From Pyrocephalus nanus (lineage: Eukaryota > Chordata > Aves > Passeriformes > Tyrannidae): a stretch of DNA of 64,000 nt. The position numbers were made by a program, and so were the translations under genes. The first letter of the stretch is position 1; each line of letters starts with the position of its first letter. The stretch is from the NCBI GenBank assembly GCA_038380795.1, contig CM076279.1:6215001-6279000 (forward strand). The letters are read 5' to 3'. The notes under the pieces are model-generated. The model worked only from the letters and a program-made list of their open reading frames with translations, ran no database searches and was not told the origin of the DNA. Positions 36,335 through 46,731 of the stretch are shown in pieces.

Positions 36335-39327
36335 CATATATATATATATATACCCCTAGTGCCACTAGGATGACAACAGCAGACCCAGTCACCATCCCTG
36401 TCACCCTTCTACCCTGCCTATACCCACAGAATCCTGCTTTCCAGGGAATTGCACAACAAACTGCACAACAGGAATACTTGATAAACCAGAGAAATTTGCA
36501 TAGGCTGGGAAAATCCCTTTCCTCACCCTGTTTTCCTCTCTGGAGACTAAAACAACACCAAGCCCACTCCTGTCTGTAACTCGGTGCTTCACTGTGATGT
36601 GCATGGGGGTGCAGTGTGGCCTCCGGTGTCTTTTATGCTGACACAGAATTCCCGGCTAGGTGAGACCCTTGGGGAGCTGGATAACCCCAGGCAATGCCTC
36701 CAGCGCAGTATTCTCAGGTCCCGGGCACCCTCTGCTGTCGGGAAAGATGGAGCCAAGCCTGGATAATGACCAAAGCACACAGTTGTCCCAGCACATTGCA
36801 CCCAAGGGTGAATCGGTGAATGGTATCCCCTGGGACGTGCTGTCGCAGGGGAGGAATTCCCTGCCCCTCTCTTTTACATTTTGCCTGTCATGTCCTGGCT
36901 CTGGGAATGGGAGATCTACAGGGCTGAAAAAAAAATGCCCCAGGACAGGAGGTGGCCCTAAAGCTGTGCCAGGTGCACCCACACAAGCTGCAATAATTAA
37001 CCCCTGGGTGACAGACACGGAGTGACTGTCCTGGCTGCCTGGGGACACCTGTAAGTGCCCCAGGCAGGGTCTGCTGCTCCCCAGGCAGGGTTTGCTCACC
37101 TCGGCAGGTTTGTTTGCGCCAGCTCAGCCTTCCCAGGTGAGTCCTGATGGATGTAGTAGCCACGGAGTAATTTATCACCGGGATCCTTCCAGGTGAAAAA
37201 GCAGCACAGTAATGTCTGCAATTCATTACCGAGGTTATTTAATGATTCTTGTATTATTACTAATTAAGTTTGTTATGCTGTTGTCGTGAAACGAGTGTTC
37301 TAAGGTCGCTGCTGGGGGACTGGGAGCATTGCCTGAGGCAGTAAACACTCTTTCCTCTGTTACTGGCTGTTAAGGACAAAAGAGGGAGGATAAACCAGTG
37401 CATTTAGCCCGAGGGGCCTCTGAACCTCTGCGTTCTGCAAAACATGATTATCCACTCAGTTTTACTTCAGGGAGGCTTCCCCTGGCGAAGGCTGCAGACT
37501 GAGAAAAGTTCAACCACTCATCCCAAAAGGAAGCCCTAAGGATCAGCAGAGGCCAGGCAGGGCAGACCCAGTGCTGGTGGCAGCCGGCTGGTGGCAGCAC
37601 GGGAGGGACTCATGGAGATCTCCCTGGGCTGTGTGTGGATCCTGAGCTCTCGTTCACAGCCCGCGCGGCTCGGTTTGGTGCTGTCCCTGAAGTGCTGAAA
37701 GGAGCGCTGTGGTGAGCAGGCAGCAACGGGACTGAGAAAACACACAGCAAACGGCCTCTGTGCTGGGCCCTAGAGGGGGAAAGTGGCAGGGACATCTCCA
37801 AAAGAGGCATCTCCAAGGATTAAAACTCATCCTCATCCACTCAGAACTGCCCTGGGTCCCCCTCATCTCCTCCACGAAACACAAGCTGGCGTGAAAGAGA
37901 CCTTGAGCAGCTCTCACCTCACCTGGCAAGAGCTTGAATCCCATCTGCACTGTGGTTTATAACAAGACTTCCTCCTTGGAAGGAGTTAAGGTCCTGAGAA
38001 AGGGCCAGAGAAAGGTAGTCCCACCCTGAAAAACCAAAGTCAGTGCGTCAGCAAAGTCGAACGTGAATTGTGGTCCCCAAATCCTGCCCTGCTCTAGCGC
38101 TCAACCTTCCTCATTTTTGCCATCATGGGTGGGAAAGGATTACATTACCCTTGGCACTGAACAGACACAAATGCAAATTTCTTCCTTTTCCTTAAAAACG
38201 TTCCAGGCCTAGAGCAGACTGATTTGAATAAGACAGGGCGAGGCACAATGTTTATTGTGCTCAGTTAAGCAGAAAGCCAAGCACCAAATCATCAGCAAAG
38301 ATAAGTTCATCACCTAAACCATCTTCTCTCAAGGGAAGAGATCTGATGGACGTGGGGAGATGGGTTTGATGGGGTGGCTTTGCTCTCTGGTGACCATGAC
38401 CCTGCGACCGAGCGGTCCATGCCACGCTTAGCAGTGTTGTCAGCTCTCATTGGGTAAATAACCCTTATCTTCTCATCTTTGTCCAGCTTCCCCAAAATCA
38501 GCTATTGCACAAAATGGATCACATGAGTTTCTCTGAGAAGCCCATGAAGCCCTGCTGTCAGCTCCAGACATGGTATAAAGCACAGACATATCCCAACCCA
38601 AGGATATAAATTCTTCGAGTGACCAAGCTGCAGCTACAGGGAAACTCCTCAGCCTGGCAAGAGCAGAGATTTGGATCCCAGGCAGCAAAACAGGTTGGTG
38701 AAATGGCTTTGTTTTAGGCTTTTCATTGAGAATCAATGAACTTCCAAACTTAGCAAGGGCAAGGGGCTTTAGAGGGTGTGACAGCAGAGATAGCTCACAC
38801 CCTTCCTGAAGGAACTGGTAAAAATTATGATGTGATAATCCAAAGATTCCCGGGGGTTTCTTACCTTTTTTCTGTCCTGTTCATCAGCCAGGAAGTATAA
38901 CAACTTCTCGGAATGTTTAGTATTTGGCATTTGGAAATCAAAACCACACCAGCTGTTTGCCCCAGGGTATTCTGATCCTGTGAGCACTTTTTGGTGCTTT
39001 TCCAATATCTTGCATCAATAAACACGTAAATGTGATATGTCACCAATAAGAAGCGCTTTGCTAAACTGACCTGGGATCTCCCCGAGCAAAAGCATCTTAA
39101 GCAAGAGCAGCCTGCAGGGAACCAGGAAAGGAAGGGTTGAGAATGAGCTCTTCCCTTGTCTTGCGGTCCCTGTCTCAGCTTTCCCTGTTCCTCTGATACG
39201 TTCTCTCCTCCTCGTCACATGTCCTGCTTTGGTCCAGCCCTGGACTGTTACAAATAAGGTGTCACTTCTCATTCATGGGATTCTCCTGCCAACAGCACTG
39301 ACCCTCAGACAGAGCGCTGGCTGAACC
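35791..39327. promoter_or_regulatory. Divergent USH1G-OTOP2 intergenic region
   Basis: 3.5 kb separating the two oppositely oriented start codons, so it should hold both promoters. The USH1G side (35800-36010) is CpG-rich. It contains the TCTA/TA microsatellite at 36273-36352 and an A/T-rich block at 37195-37275. Just before OTOP2, CTCCTGCCAACAG at 39282-39294 resembles an acceptor, which suggests a noncoding first exon of OTOP2 upstream. Confidence 0.5.
36273..36352 (+). repeat. (TCTA)n microsatellite followed by (TA)n
   Basis: About 15 uninterrupted TCTA units to 36332, then CCA and an alternating TA run ending at about 36352. Confidence 0.97.
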
Positions 39328-39724
39328 ATGACCGAAGAGCCCAGGCGGAAGGACAGCGAGATCGGGCACCCCAACTCCAGCATGGGCTGTGGACACAAGG
39401 ATGACAAAGCCAGCCTGGCTTTGAGCCAGATAGCATCTTTCAGCCACCAGGCCCCCTCCACTCCTGCCTCCAAGGAAGTGTGGAAAAAGGGCGGCCGCAT
39501 GTTCTCCATCCTGCTGGCCGTGCACTTGGCCCTGCTGGCCTGCACGCTGGTGAGCAGCGGGGCCTTCGAGAAGATCGCCGTGCACGACTACGACGTCTTC
39601 TTCCTGCTGACTGTCATGATGCTGATAGTCATCATATGGATCATCTTCTACCTCGCAGGCACCTCCCGGTGCCCAGGTGCCATCCTCTGCAAGGACTCCC
39701 ACGCTGGGCCCATCTGGCTGAGAG
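39328..39724 (+). CDS. OTOP2: OTOP2 coding exon 1 (N-tail, TM1-TM2)
   Basis: 132 codons plus one base, then a GTAGGA donor. Encodes the polar tail, WKKGGR, and two helices. Confidence 0.93.
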
Positions 39725-42700
39725 GTAGGAGCTCTCGGGGGCTGGGGTTGGAGGGCAGGTACAGGGTGGAGAGGTCATGGGAACATCAATTATTACAAGG
39801 GAAGCAGCAGCCATGTGGGTACAGTCCCTTCCTGCTCTGGGGCATGGCACCATGCCCTGCTTCAGGTCAGCTCCTGTTCCCTCCACTGGATTCACTGGTG
39901 GGTCTCCCTGTATCTGCAAGGGCTCTTGGTACTTTACACCAGGATTCTTCCCAGCCTGGGATCCCTCTCAGCTTTTGTCAGGGCTGTTAATCCCAGAGTA
40001 CAGGGTTGATTGAAAATCCATTCCAGCCAAAATTTTTGTACAGTTCTGTTGGTGCCATGATAATTTGGGTGCTGGGGAAGGATAAACAGTGATAGAAGCA
40101 AAACCTCTCCGTGACAACAGTTCCTCTTCTTCCTCTCATTTACCTGCATTAGCCCATGTCCAACACATCTGTCCAACCACAGATACTTTTGTTCCTCAAC
40201 AGGAGGCCTGATTCTATTTGCCATTTTCAGCCTTGTCATGGATGTGTTCAAAATAGGATATTACTCAAGCTTCTACAGCTGCCTGTCCGCGATCAAAATC
40301 ATCTACCCCATCGTGCAGGCAATATTCGTGGTGGTCCAGGTGAGATGGCTCTGCTCAGTTTCGGGGAGGGGTACAGAGACACAGGCACCAGTGGAAGGAG
40401 CTCTGATCTCATGGACTAGTTCAACTGCCCCCACAGCAAATGCAGAGGCTTAACTCAGCCCCCACCCAGCCCACATCTTCTCCCTCCCTGTGGCAACTCA
40501 CTTTAAGGCATTGATTTAAACCTGTTCCCATCCTGTGACATTTTGACTTGTCACAAACTGTAAGCAGCCCCAGTCCAGACAGGCCTCCTTTCCCATGAAG
40601 AACAGTGGAGGAGAAGAACAGTCAGGGCAGGGGTTGCCTTGCAGTTTGAGGTCCTACAGAGGACCATCTGCTCTGGGACAGTGCCAAGGAGGGACAATTT
40701 AGACAGGAACAAGGAGTGGCCATGGGCAAAGCAATGCCAGTGGGAGCAAAGAAAGAACATCCAGCAAATTGCCAGGATTATGGCCTCCTAGGCTGGGCCC
40801 AGATGGACACAAGCAAAAGAGGCTCCTCTCTCAGGATGATTTTGTTGGAAATAACAACTCCTTTTCTTGCCCCTGCCAGACGTACTTCCTGTGGGTCTCT
40901 GCCAAAGACTGCATCCACGTGCACCTGAACGTTACCAGGTGAGCACTGCTGCTCTTTGAACCCCACCGGCCCAGGAGATCTTAACCACCACAAACTCTCT
41001 CTCTCACACAGCTAAGATGCAGTAAGGATATAATCTGATCTCCCATAATGCTGCCCAAAACTAAACCTGCTCTGTGTCTCCAGCTGGCCTCAGATCCCAG
41101 CTCAAACAGTTGAGGTTAATGACCTGTGGATCTATCAGGGTTGGGATTCAATTCAAGAATCCCAACCCTGATAGATCCACAGGTCATTAACAAGCATTAC
41201 TCAAAGCAGATAGCATTAAATAAATAATCATCATTAAATAAAATTATTCATAGCTGACTTTTGCTTCCCTAGGGAAGATAATGATTCAGTGGGCAAGCCT
41301 CAGGCTAACATAAGATCTAGTCCACTTTTGCAAGACTGGATCTACTGGAGACCAATCCAGATCTATTAATTCATGATTATGCTCTTCTAAAACCAGCAAC
41401 AGGAATCGGGCTTTGCAAATTCTTATGAACATGGATAAAAAGTAGGAAGAGAGGAGAGTGAGGGCAGCAAAACAAGGGTCAGGATGGGAGCAACATGGCC
41501 CAGAGCCACTGCTTTAATCTCAAGAACCTTCTCCTCCTTCTGCAGGTGTGGCTTGATGCTGACACTGACTACAAACCTGGCAGTGTGGATGTCAGCAGTG
41601 ACAGACGAGTCTGTTCACAAAGCACATTCAAAGCTGAAGAAGAACATGACAGAGGAAATCTTCAGGTGGCTCCTGAAAGGTAATCTGGCCATTTGTGAAG
41701 TCATCTGGTCCAGGGAAGGACTCAGTGAGGTAGAATTGTTCATCAGGCCCGGTTTTATCCCTTTCTGGAGGGTCTGTCTAGAGCTGGAGGTGCCTTTGGC
41801 AGAGCTGGTATGTTAAAAGCCAGGTCTGGATGTTCACTTCTTAACCTGTATCACAGAGGAGTCAGAAAGGTGGAAGACCCTGTACAAATGGGGTGAGATT
41901 GAAGAAGGGAAAAGGGGAAAAAAAGGAGATTTAACCTGCCAATTAACTTTAAAAAACCCATGGGCATCAGAAAGCTGAAGTTGAAATGTCCTTGTTTTCA
42001 AAGTGGTCACATATTCTTCTGTCATGGGTCTTGTTTTTCACTGACCCTGAGCATCCAGTTCTTCAGGGCTGTTAACGAGTGTTGGCTCCTTGTTTTAATT
42101 CCACTGCATCTGTCTGGCTTTATCTCGTTCCAGTGGGAATGAGAAGTAGCTCTGTTGAAGAATGCAATTGCAACAGCCAAATCTGCCAGATCTTCAAGAA
42201 TGGCTACTTTTGGCTGTACCCCTTTAACATCGAGTACAGCCTCTTTGCCTCTGCCATGGTCTACGTCATGTGGAAGAACGTTGGACGCTTCATAGACCAC
42301 CACTCCCACCACATTCAACGCCTGAAGTTCAGGCTCTTCCGAAGGACCTTCTTTGTAGGCATCATGTTGGGCCTCATCGTTCTGGTGAGTGGGCTGGGAG
42401 TCCTCATTCTTTACGAGGTGCAGGTAAACTCCAACACTGAGTCCAGCAAGAAGAGCCAAGCACTCACCATGTACTACATCTTCAACATTGTTTGTCTGAG
42501 CCTGATGTCCCTTGTCTGCATCGGTGGCTCTGTCATCTACCGCTTTGACAAGAGGGACATGGACCGGCACAAGAACCCCACCAGGACCCTGGACGTGGCC
42601 CTGCTGATGGGGGCAGCCCTGGGGCAATACGCCATTTCCTACTACTCCATCGTGGCCATCGTGGCCAGCACACCAAGGGACGCTATCAGCGCGCTCAACC

Positions 42701-44252
42701 TCACCTACGCCCTCCTGATGATCGCCCAGCACACCTTCCAGAACATCTTCATCATCGAAGGCCTTCACCGGCAGCCCCCCAAGGAAGACTACAAGCACGA
42801 CTCCCACCAGAAGGATCTCTACGGGCTCACCTTCGTCAACATCAACGCAGTGTCCCTCCGAGTGCCCGACACTGGCAGCACCCTGGCCCCCGGCGCTGCC
42901 TCTGGCACTGAAGCCGTGTGTCCTTCTGACCTCGTGCGGTCCCTCACCGCCCCCAAGAAGATGAACTGGAGGAGGAAGTTCTTGAGGGAGATCTCCATGT
43001 TCCTCCTGCTGAGCAACGTCATAGTGAGTACCTGCAGTGAGAAGGGTTTGTAGGGGTGGAGGGAGAGGGGAGCAAGCACAAGGGAGAAGGGTCTGTGAAG
43101 GAAAGGTTGTGCCCCAGGGGAAAACAGTCCTTTCTGTGCTTCTGCTGTGCAGAGAGCACACTTAGTTATATTTCTAAGTTGTCATTCTTTTGTCCCTTAA
43201 AAAAAAAAAAAAAAGCAACTGCCCTGAAGTTAAGACATTTTTGGCTACACCACTGTCGCTTACTGCCAGAATGTCAGACACAGGAGGTGGGTACAAGAGG
43301 AGAATCAGTTTCAGTATTTTTATTGAGAGCAATAAAATACATTAAGCCCATCCCTTCACTCCCAGAGAAAGGATGTAAAGTGACAAATACCTGGGGTGAA
43401 GTCTTGGTTTTCCTGAGGAATGGCAGCACACCTCTTCTCAAAACTCAGGCTTGGGAGCCCAGCCACTGATCCCAGTTGCTGTGAAGAGAAATTGGTCACT
43501 GACAACCTCAGCTGGGGTTTCATGAGCAGTCAGGGGACTGCAGTTCCCTGCCAAAGAAATGTAGGATTACAGCTGCATCTCCAAAGAAGCCAAGCATGTT
43601 ATGTCTCTAGACACCAAGTCCCCAGCTCATCAGTCACATCCTGTCCTCACACTGATTTTGCACAGAAACTCAGAGGATGAGCTGACAACCCCCATGCAAG
43701 CAGGCCCACGTGCTGGTCGAGCTTCTGAGCCAAACATACCTGGCCTGGACAGACCAAGCTGCTCCCAGCTCAGCCTTTCCCACATTTGTTCCATCCACAG
43801 AGGCAGCACAGGCCAGGTCCACACTAACACACAACACACTCAAGTTCTTACCCAGTGAGCGCTTCAGCCCTTGGTCCAAGCCTATCTCTGAGCACGAATC
43901 AAAACTGGTCTTAGGGTGCAGCACCAGATTGTACTTGATCTTCATGCTGAGATTGGCTCCTGCCTCAGGTCCTGTGCTTGGAAGGTCCCTCTTTTCCCTC
44001 CCCTGGGTAGCTGTGGTTGCAGGTGCTTTGCTGTGCCCCACACCTTTCTCACCATGTTGTTATTCCCGTTTCCTCCAACAGCTCTGGATCATGCCAGCGT
44101 TTGGTGCCCGGCCCCAGTTTGACAATGACACAGAACTGAACTTCTATGGCGATTCCATGTGGCCGGCCATCGTGGACATTTGCCTGCCCTTTGGAATCTT
44201 CTACCGAATGCACGCAGTGGCCAGTTTGCTGGAGGTCTACATCGTGTCCTAA
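39328..44252 (+). CDS. OTOP2: OTOP2, otopetrin-2 proton channel
   Basis: Join 39328-39724, 40203-40339, 40880-40938, 41546-41679, 42134-43023, 44082-44252; 1788 bases, 595 residues plus TAA (human about 562). Otopetrins are proton-selective channels, dimers whose subunits have 12 membrane helices in two six-helix halves. Residues 1-50 are a polar cytosolic tail, longer than in mammals. TM1-2 lie at about 59-111, TM3-4 at 134-187 and TM5 at 200-218. Exon 5 carries TM6 to TM11 with signature segments YPFNIEYSLFAS, YVMWKNVGR and KNPTRTLDVALLMGAALGQ. The last exon carries WIMPAFGARP and ends in LPFGIFYRMHAVASLLEVY. It is assigned to OTOP2 rather than OTOP3 by KEVWKKGGR, SCHAGPIWLR-type and TYFLWVSAKDC sequences and by position next to USH1G. 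The ATG at 39328 has an adequate context (ACCATGA). Confidence 0.96.
40203..40339 (+). CDS. OTOP2: OTOP2 coding exon 2 (TM3-TM4)
   Basis: Acceptor TTCCTCAACAG and donor GTGAGA; 137 bases, the same length as OTOP3 exon 2. Confidence 0.95.
40880..40938 (+). CDS. OTOP2: OTOP2 coding exon 3
   Basis: 59 bases between CCCTGCCAG and GTGAGC, the same length as OTOP3 exon 3. Encodes YFLWVSAKDCIHVHLNVT; the NVT sequon is matched by NFT in OTOP3. Confidence 0.95.
41115..41191. repeat. Perfect 35-bp inverted repeat with 7-nt loop
   Basis: Arms 41115-41149 and 41157-41191 are exact reverse complements over all 35 bases; the loop AATTCAA is 41150-41156. It lies in OTOP2 intron 3 and is not part of any recognised transposon. 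Confidence 0.98.
41546..41679 (+). CDS. OTOP2: OTOP2 coding exon 4 (TM5 and following loop)
   Basis: Acceptor CCTTCTGCAG and donor GTAATC. Begins CGLMLTLTTNLAVW; the rest is a Lys/Glu-rich loop unlike the His/Ser-rich loop I recall in mammals. Confidence 0.92.
42134..43023 (+). CDS. OTOP2: OTOP2 coding exon 5 (large exon, most of the channel)
   Basis: 890 bases between TCTCGTTCCAG and GTGAGT. Encodes TM6-TM11, including YVMWKNVGR and NPTRTLDVALLMGAALGQ. Confidence 0.96.
44082..44252 (+). CDS. OTOP2: OTOP2 last coding exon (TM12)
   Basis: Acceptor TTTCCTCCAACAG; 56 codons and TAA. The 171-base coding part matches OTOP3. Confidence 0.96.
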   Translation, partial: LWIMPAFGARPQFDNDTELNFYGDSMWPAIVDICLPFGIFYRMHAVASLLEVYIVS

Positions 44253-45490
44253 AGAACTCCCTCGCTAGGAAGATGAGATCCTCCTCAAGCAACCCACCTT
44301 CCTGCTACCCCAGGGCTGGGAGACTGCCCAGATGTCCCGAGGGGTCCCCAGCAGTGTTGGGGCGTTTATGAACTGTCAGTGAAGATCATCCAAACATAGT
44401 CCAGATTTTATTTTTGCTACTTGTGTGTGGATGTGCCTTTGTGCGTCTGAAGTTCTTAAAACTTAAAACAGATAAAAAAAGGAAGATGTCCAAAGCAGGA
44501 TCACGGTGATTAACCTTGGTTCCTGCAGAGACTCACCTTCCTCTGTAAAGCCTGTTCACTCCATGGCACTGATGAACTCTTCAGAGGGTGCTCAGCACCC
44601 TTGGGCAGTTGGATCCTGCCTGTACACAGAGATCCAGAGGGTACGAGGGGCTGACACAGGCCTGGAAGGCACAGAAAGGGAAAACACTTCATCTTCTGGG
44701 ATGGCCAGTCGGAAATCACTCCCCTGCAGAGATGTGAAAAACAAACTGGTGACCACCAAAGGCTTTGGGAATCATTTTAATCTTTCCTCTCTGTATCACC
44801 CATGGATATGGGCCCTCCTGACTCTTCCCTCTATCAGTCCCTGCTGTTTTCCTTCCTCTCCAGGGAAGCATCACTGCAGCCTCCTCTTCTTAAGGAGAAC
44901 TCTGGGCTGGCCCTGATGTGGGATTGCTCTAGCACACTTTCTTTCTCAGCTTTTCTGAATCAGGGCTCAATAATCATAAAGATGATGTGGGCAATACAGT
45001 CTGGGGGATGATAAAGAGATTTTTCTCTTTTTTTCCTCTTTTTTTTTTTTTTTTAAATAGATAATGATTTTTTTAAAATATATGAACATTTTTGTACGCA
45101 GTTATTTATTGATTTTCACTGTAACACTGAACTCCTGAAGGGACCCTACAACACAGATATCAATGCAATGCCATGGCCAATTTGATCTCCCGTGCCCTGA
45201 AGGGATGCTGGTGCTGCACCCTCAAGCCTGTGTGTGCTTTGAGGTTGTGAGCAGAGCCCAGCACCCAAACCCTGGGGCCCTGACACAGGTTTCTGGGTGC
45301 CTGCAGCCCTCCATGAACCACTGCATGACTGAGGGGGCTTTCAGAGCAGGAATCCTGGGCTGCAGGAAGTTGAAATGGGCCTCTCTGCTGTACCCAGCCT
45401 CCAAGGAGAGCCTCAGAAAGCCCACGCTGCCAGGTCAGGAGGGTGATGCCAAAATGGCACAGCTGAGCTCTGTCTGCACCCTGGGACACG

Positions 45491-45550
45491 AGGGTTTAAC
45501 CGTTCCAATAAAGGGTTTATTGTTCCATCAGGGTTTATCGGTCCAACAAA
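45491..45550 (+). repeat. Three-unit degenerate tandem repeat, about 20 bp
   Basis: Three diverged copies built on GGGTTTA(A/T)(C/T)(C/G)GTTCCA. The poly(A) signal candidate is created at the junction of units 1 and 2. Confidence 0.6.
45507..45512 (+). terminator. Candidate OTOP2 poly(A) signal
   Basis: AATAAA followed within 35 bases by T/G-rich GGGTTTATTGTTCC. It lies 1.25 kb past the stop; earlier or other signals, such as the AATAAA near 45625, cannot be excluded. Confidence 0.5.
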
Positions 45551-46674
45551 AAACACTGCAGAGGTGGCAGTAATCATCAAGCCCTCCCCTACGGACGTGT
45601 GTCCATCTGCCAGAGAGAAAACAATAAATGGATATCGTGGTACTTGAAATGGAGTGGTGCAATTTTCCACCTGACAGCCCAGGCTGACGTGTTTGAAACC
45701 ACCTTCCCCTCCAAACCCAGATCACCAAACCAGTAGGGACCAGTGCCTCTGGCTGGTCTGACACCAGTGTACCTGCCTGCCAGAAGCCTTTCCCTGGGGT
45801 GGGCAGAAGAGGGGGTAAACTCCAATTCCACCTGCCCCCAGAGGGCTGCACCAATCCAGCATCTCCAGGTGGGACAATCATTCCTGTGACCAGCCCAAAG
45901 GTTTCTCCCAGACCCACTGGCCCTGGAAAGGTCTAGTTCTATTTTTAACATCAATCTGGTAAAGATTAAATCTCTCTCTAGAAACTTCACCTTTCATAAA
46001 ACAAAAGCCTTATTATTCTGTGGCTCCTGCAGCTGAAATCCAGTCAGAGAAGAGACGCAAATGGTGCACAGACGTCAGTGCCACGTACAGCCCCACACAT
46101 TGTCTGAGCCTGAGCTGCTGAGCTCACACAGGGGCTGAAAACACTCTTAATCACCTGCTCTCTTCCTGGGGGGCACAGCAGGTTTCCTCCTACGTGCTCT
46201 TCCTGCTCTCCGGTCCCAGGTTCCCAGGGATGGGTGCACTGGGTCAAGCAGGGCAGACTTTGAACTGCTCTTTTGTCCTGGACAGGGACTGAAGGGGCAT
46301 TTCTGGGGCTAAAAAAACTCAGGATGGGTGTATGGAGAACCCCCAGACAGCCCAAGCAGCACTGGTACAGGCAATAATCCCAAATCAACTGCTCCAGAGT
46401 GGTGGGTCAGCTGGACCACAACATCCAACCACAAGCAATCATATTGGGGTAAACCAGAATGCTCTGGGAACAGCACAAGCTCCACAAGGACCCCTGGCTA
46501 ACCTGAGACATCTCCAGGCTGCAAGTGTGGGGATGGCAGGGGTTTCCAGCCAAGGGCTGAGTTCTTCTTCTGCCCTCCAGCCACAAACACAGATCTTGGG
46601 GAGAGGCAGTAGACTGGGAAACAGCCAGTGAACCCTGCATATATACCCAGAAAAGGGGTATATAAACAGAGGGG

Positions 46675-46685
46675 GATAGATAGAC

Positions 46686-46720
<35 letters not shown>

Positions 46721-46731
46721 CAGATAGATAA
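46675..46731 (+). repeat. (GATA)n microsatellite
   Basis: GATA units with two interrupting GACA units. Just upstream at 46641-46663 is an 8-bp inverted repeat, ATATACCC and GGGTATAT, with a 7-nt loop. Confidence 0.95.

Noticed and set aside
36205..36579. Open frame with repeated Tyr-Leu-Ser-Ile
   Set aside because: Translation of the TCTA microsatellite.
42022..43161. 379-codon minus-strand open frame opposite OTOP2 exon 5
   Set aside because: It is the antisense shadow of a strongly conserved coding exon, and the protein resembles nothing.
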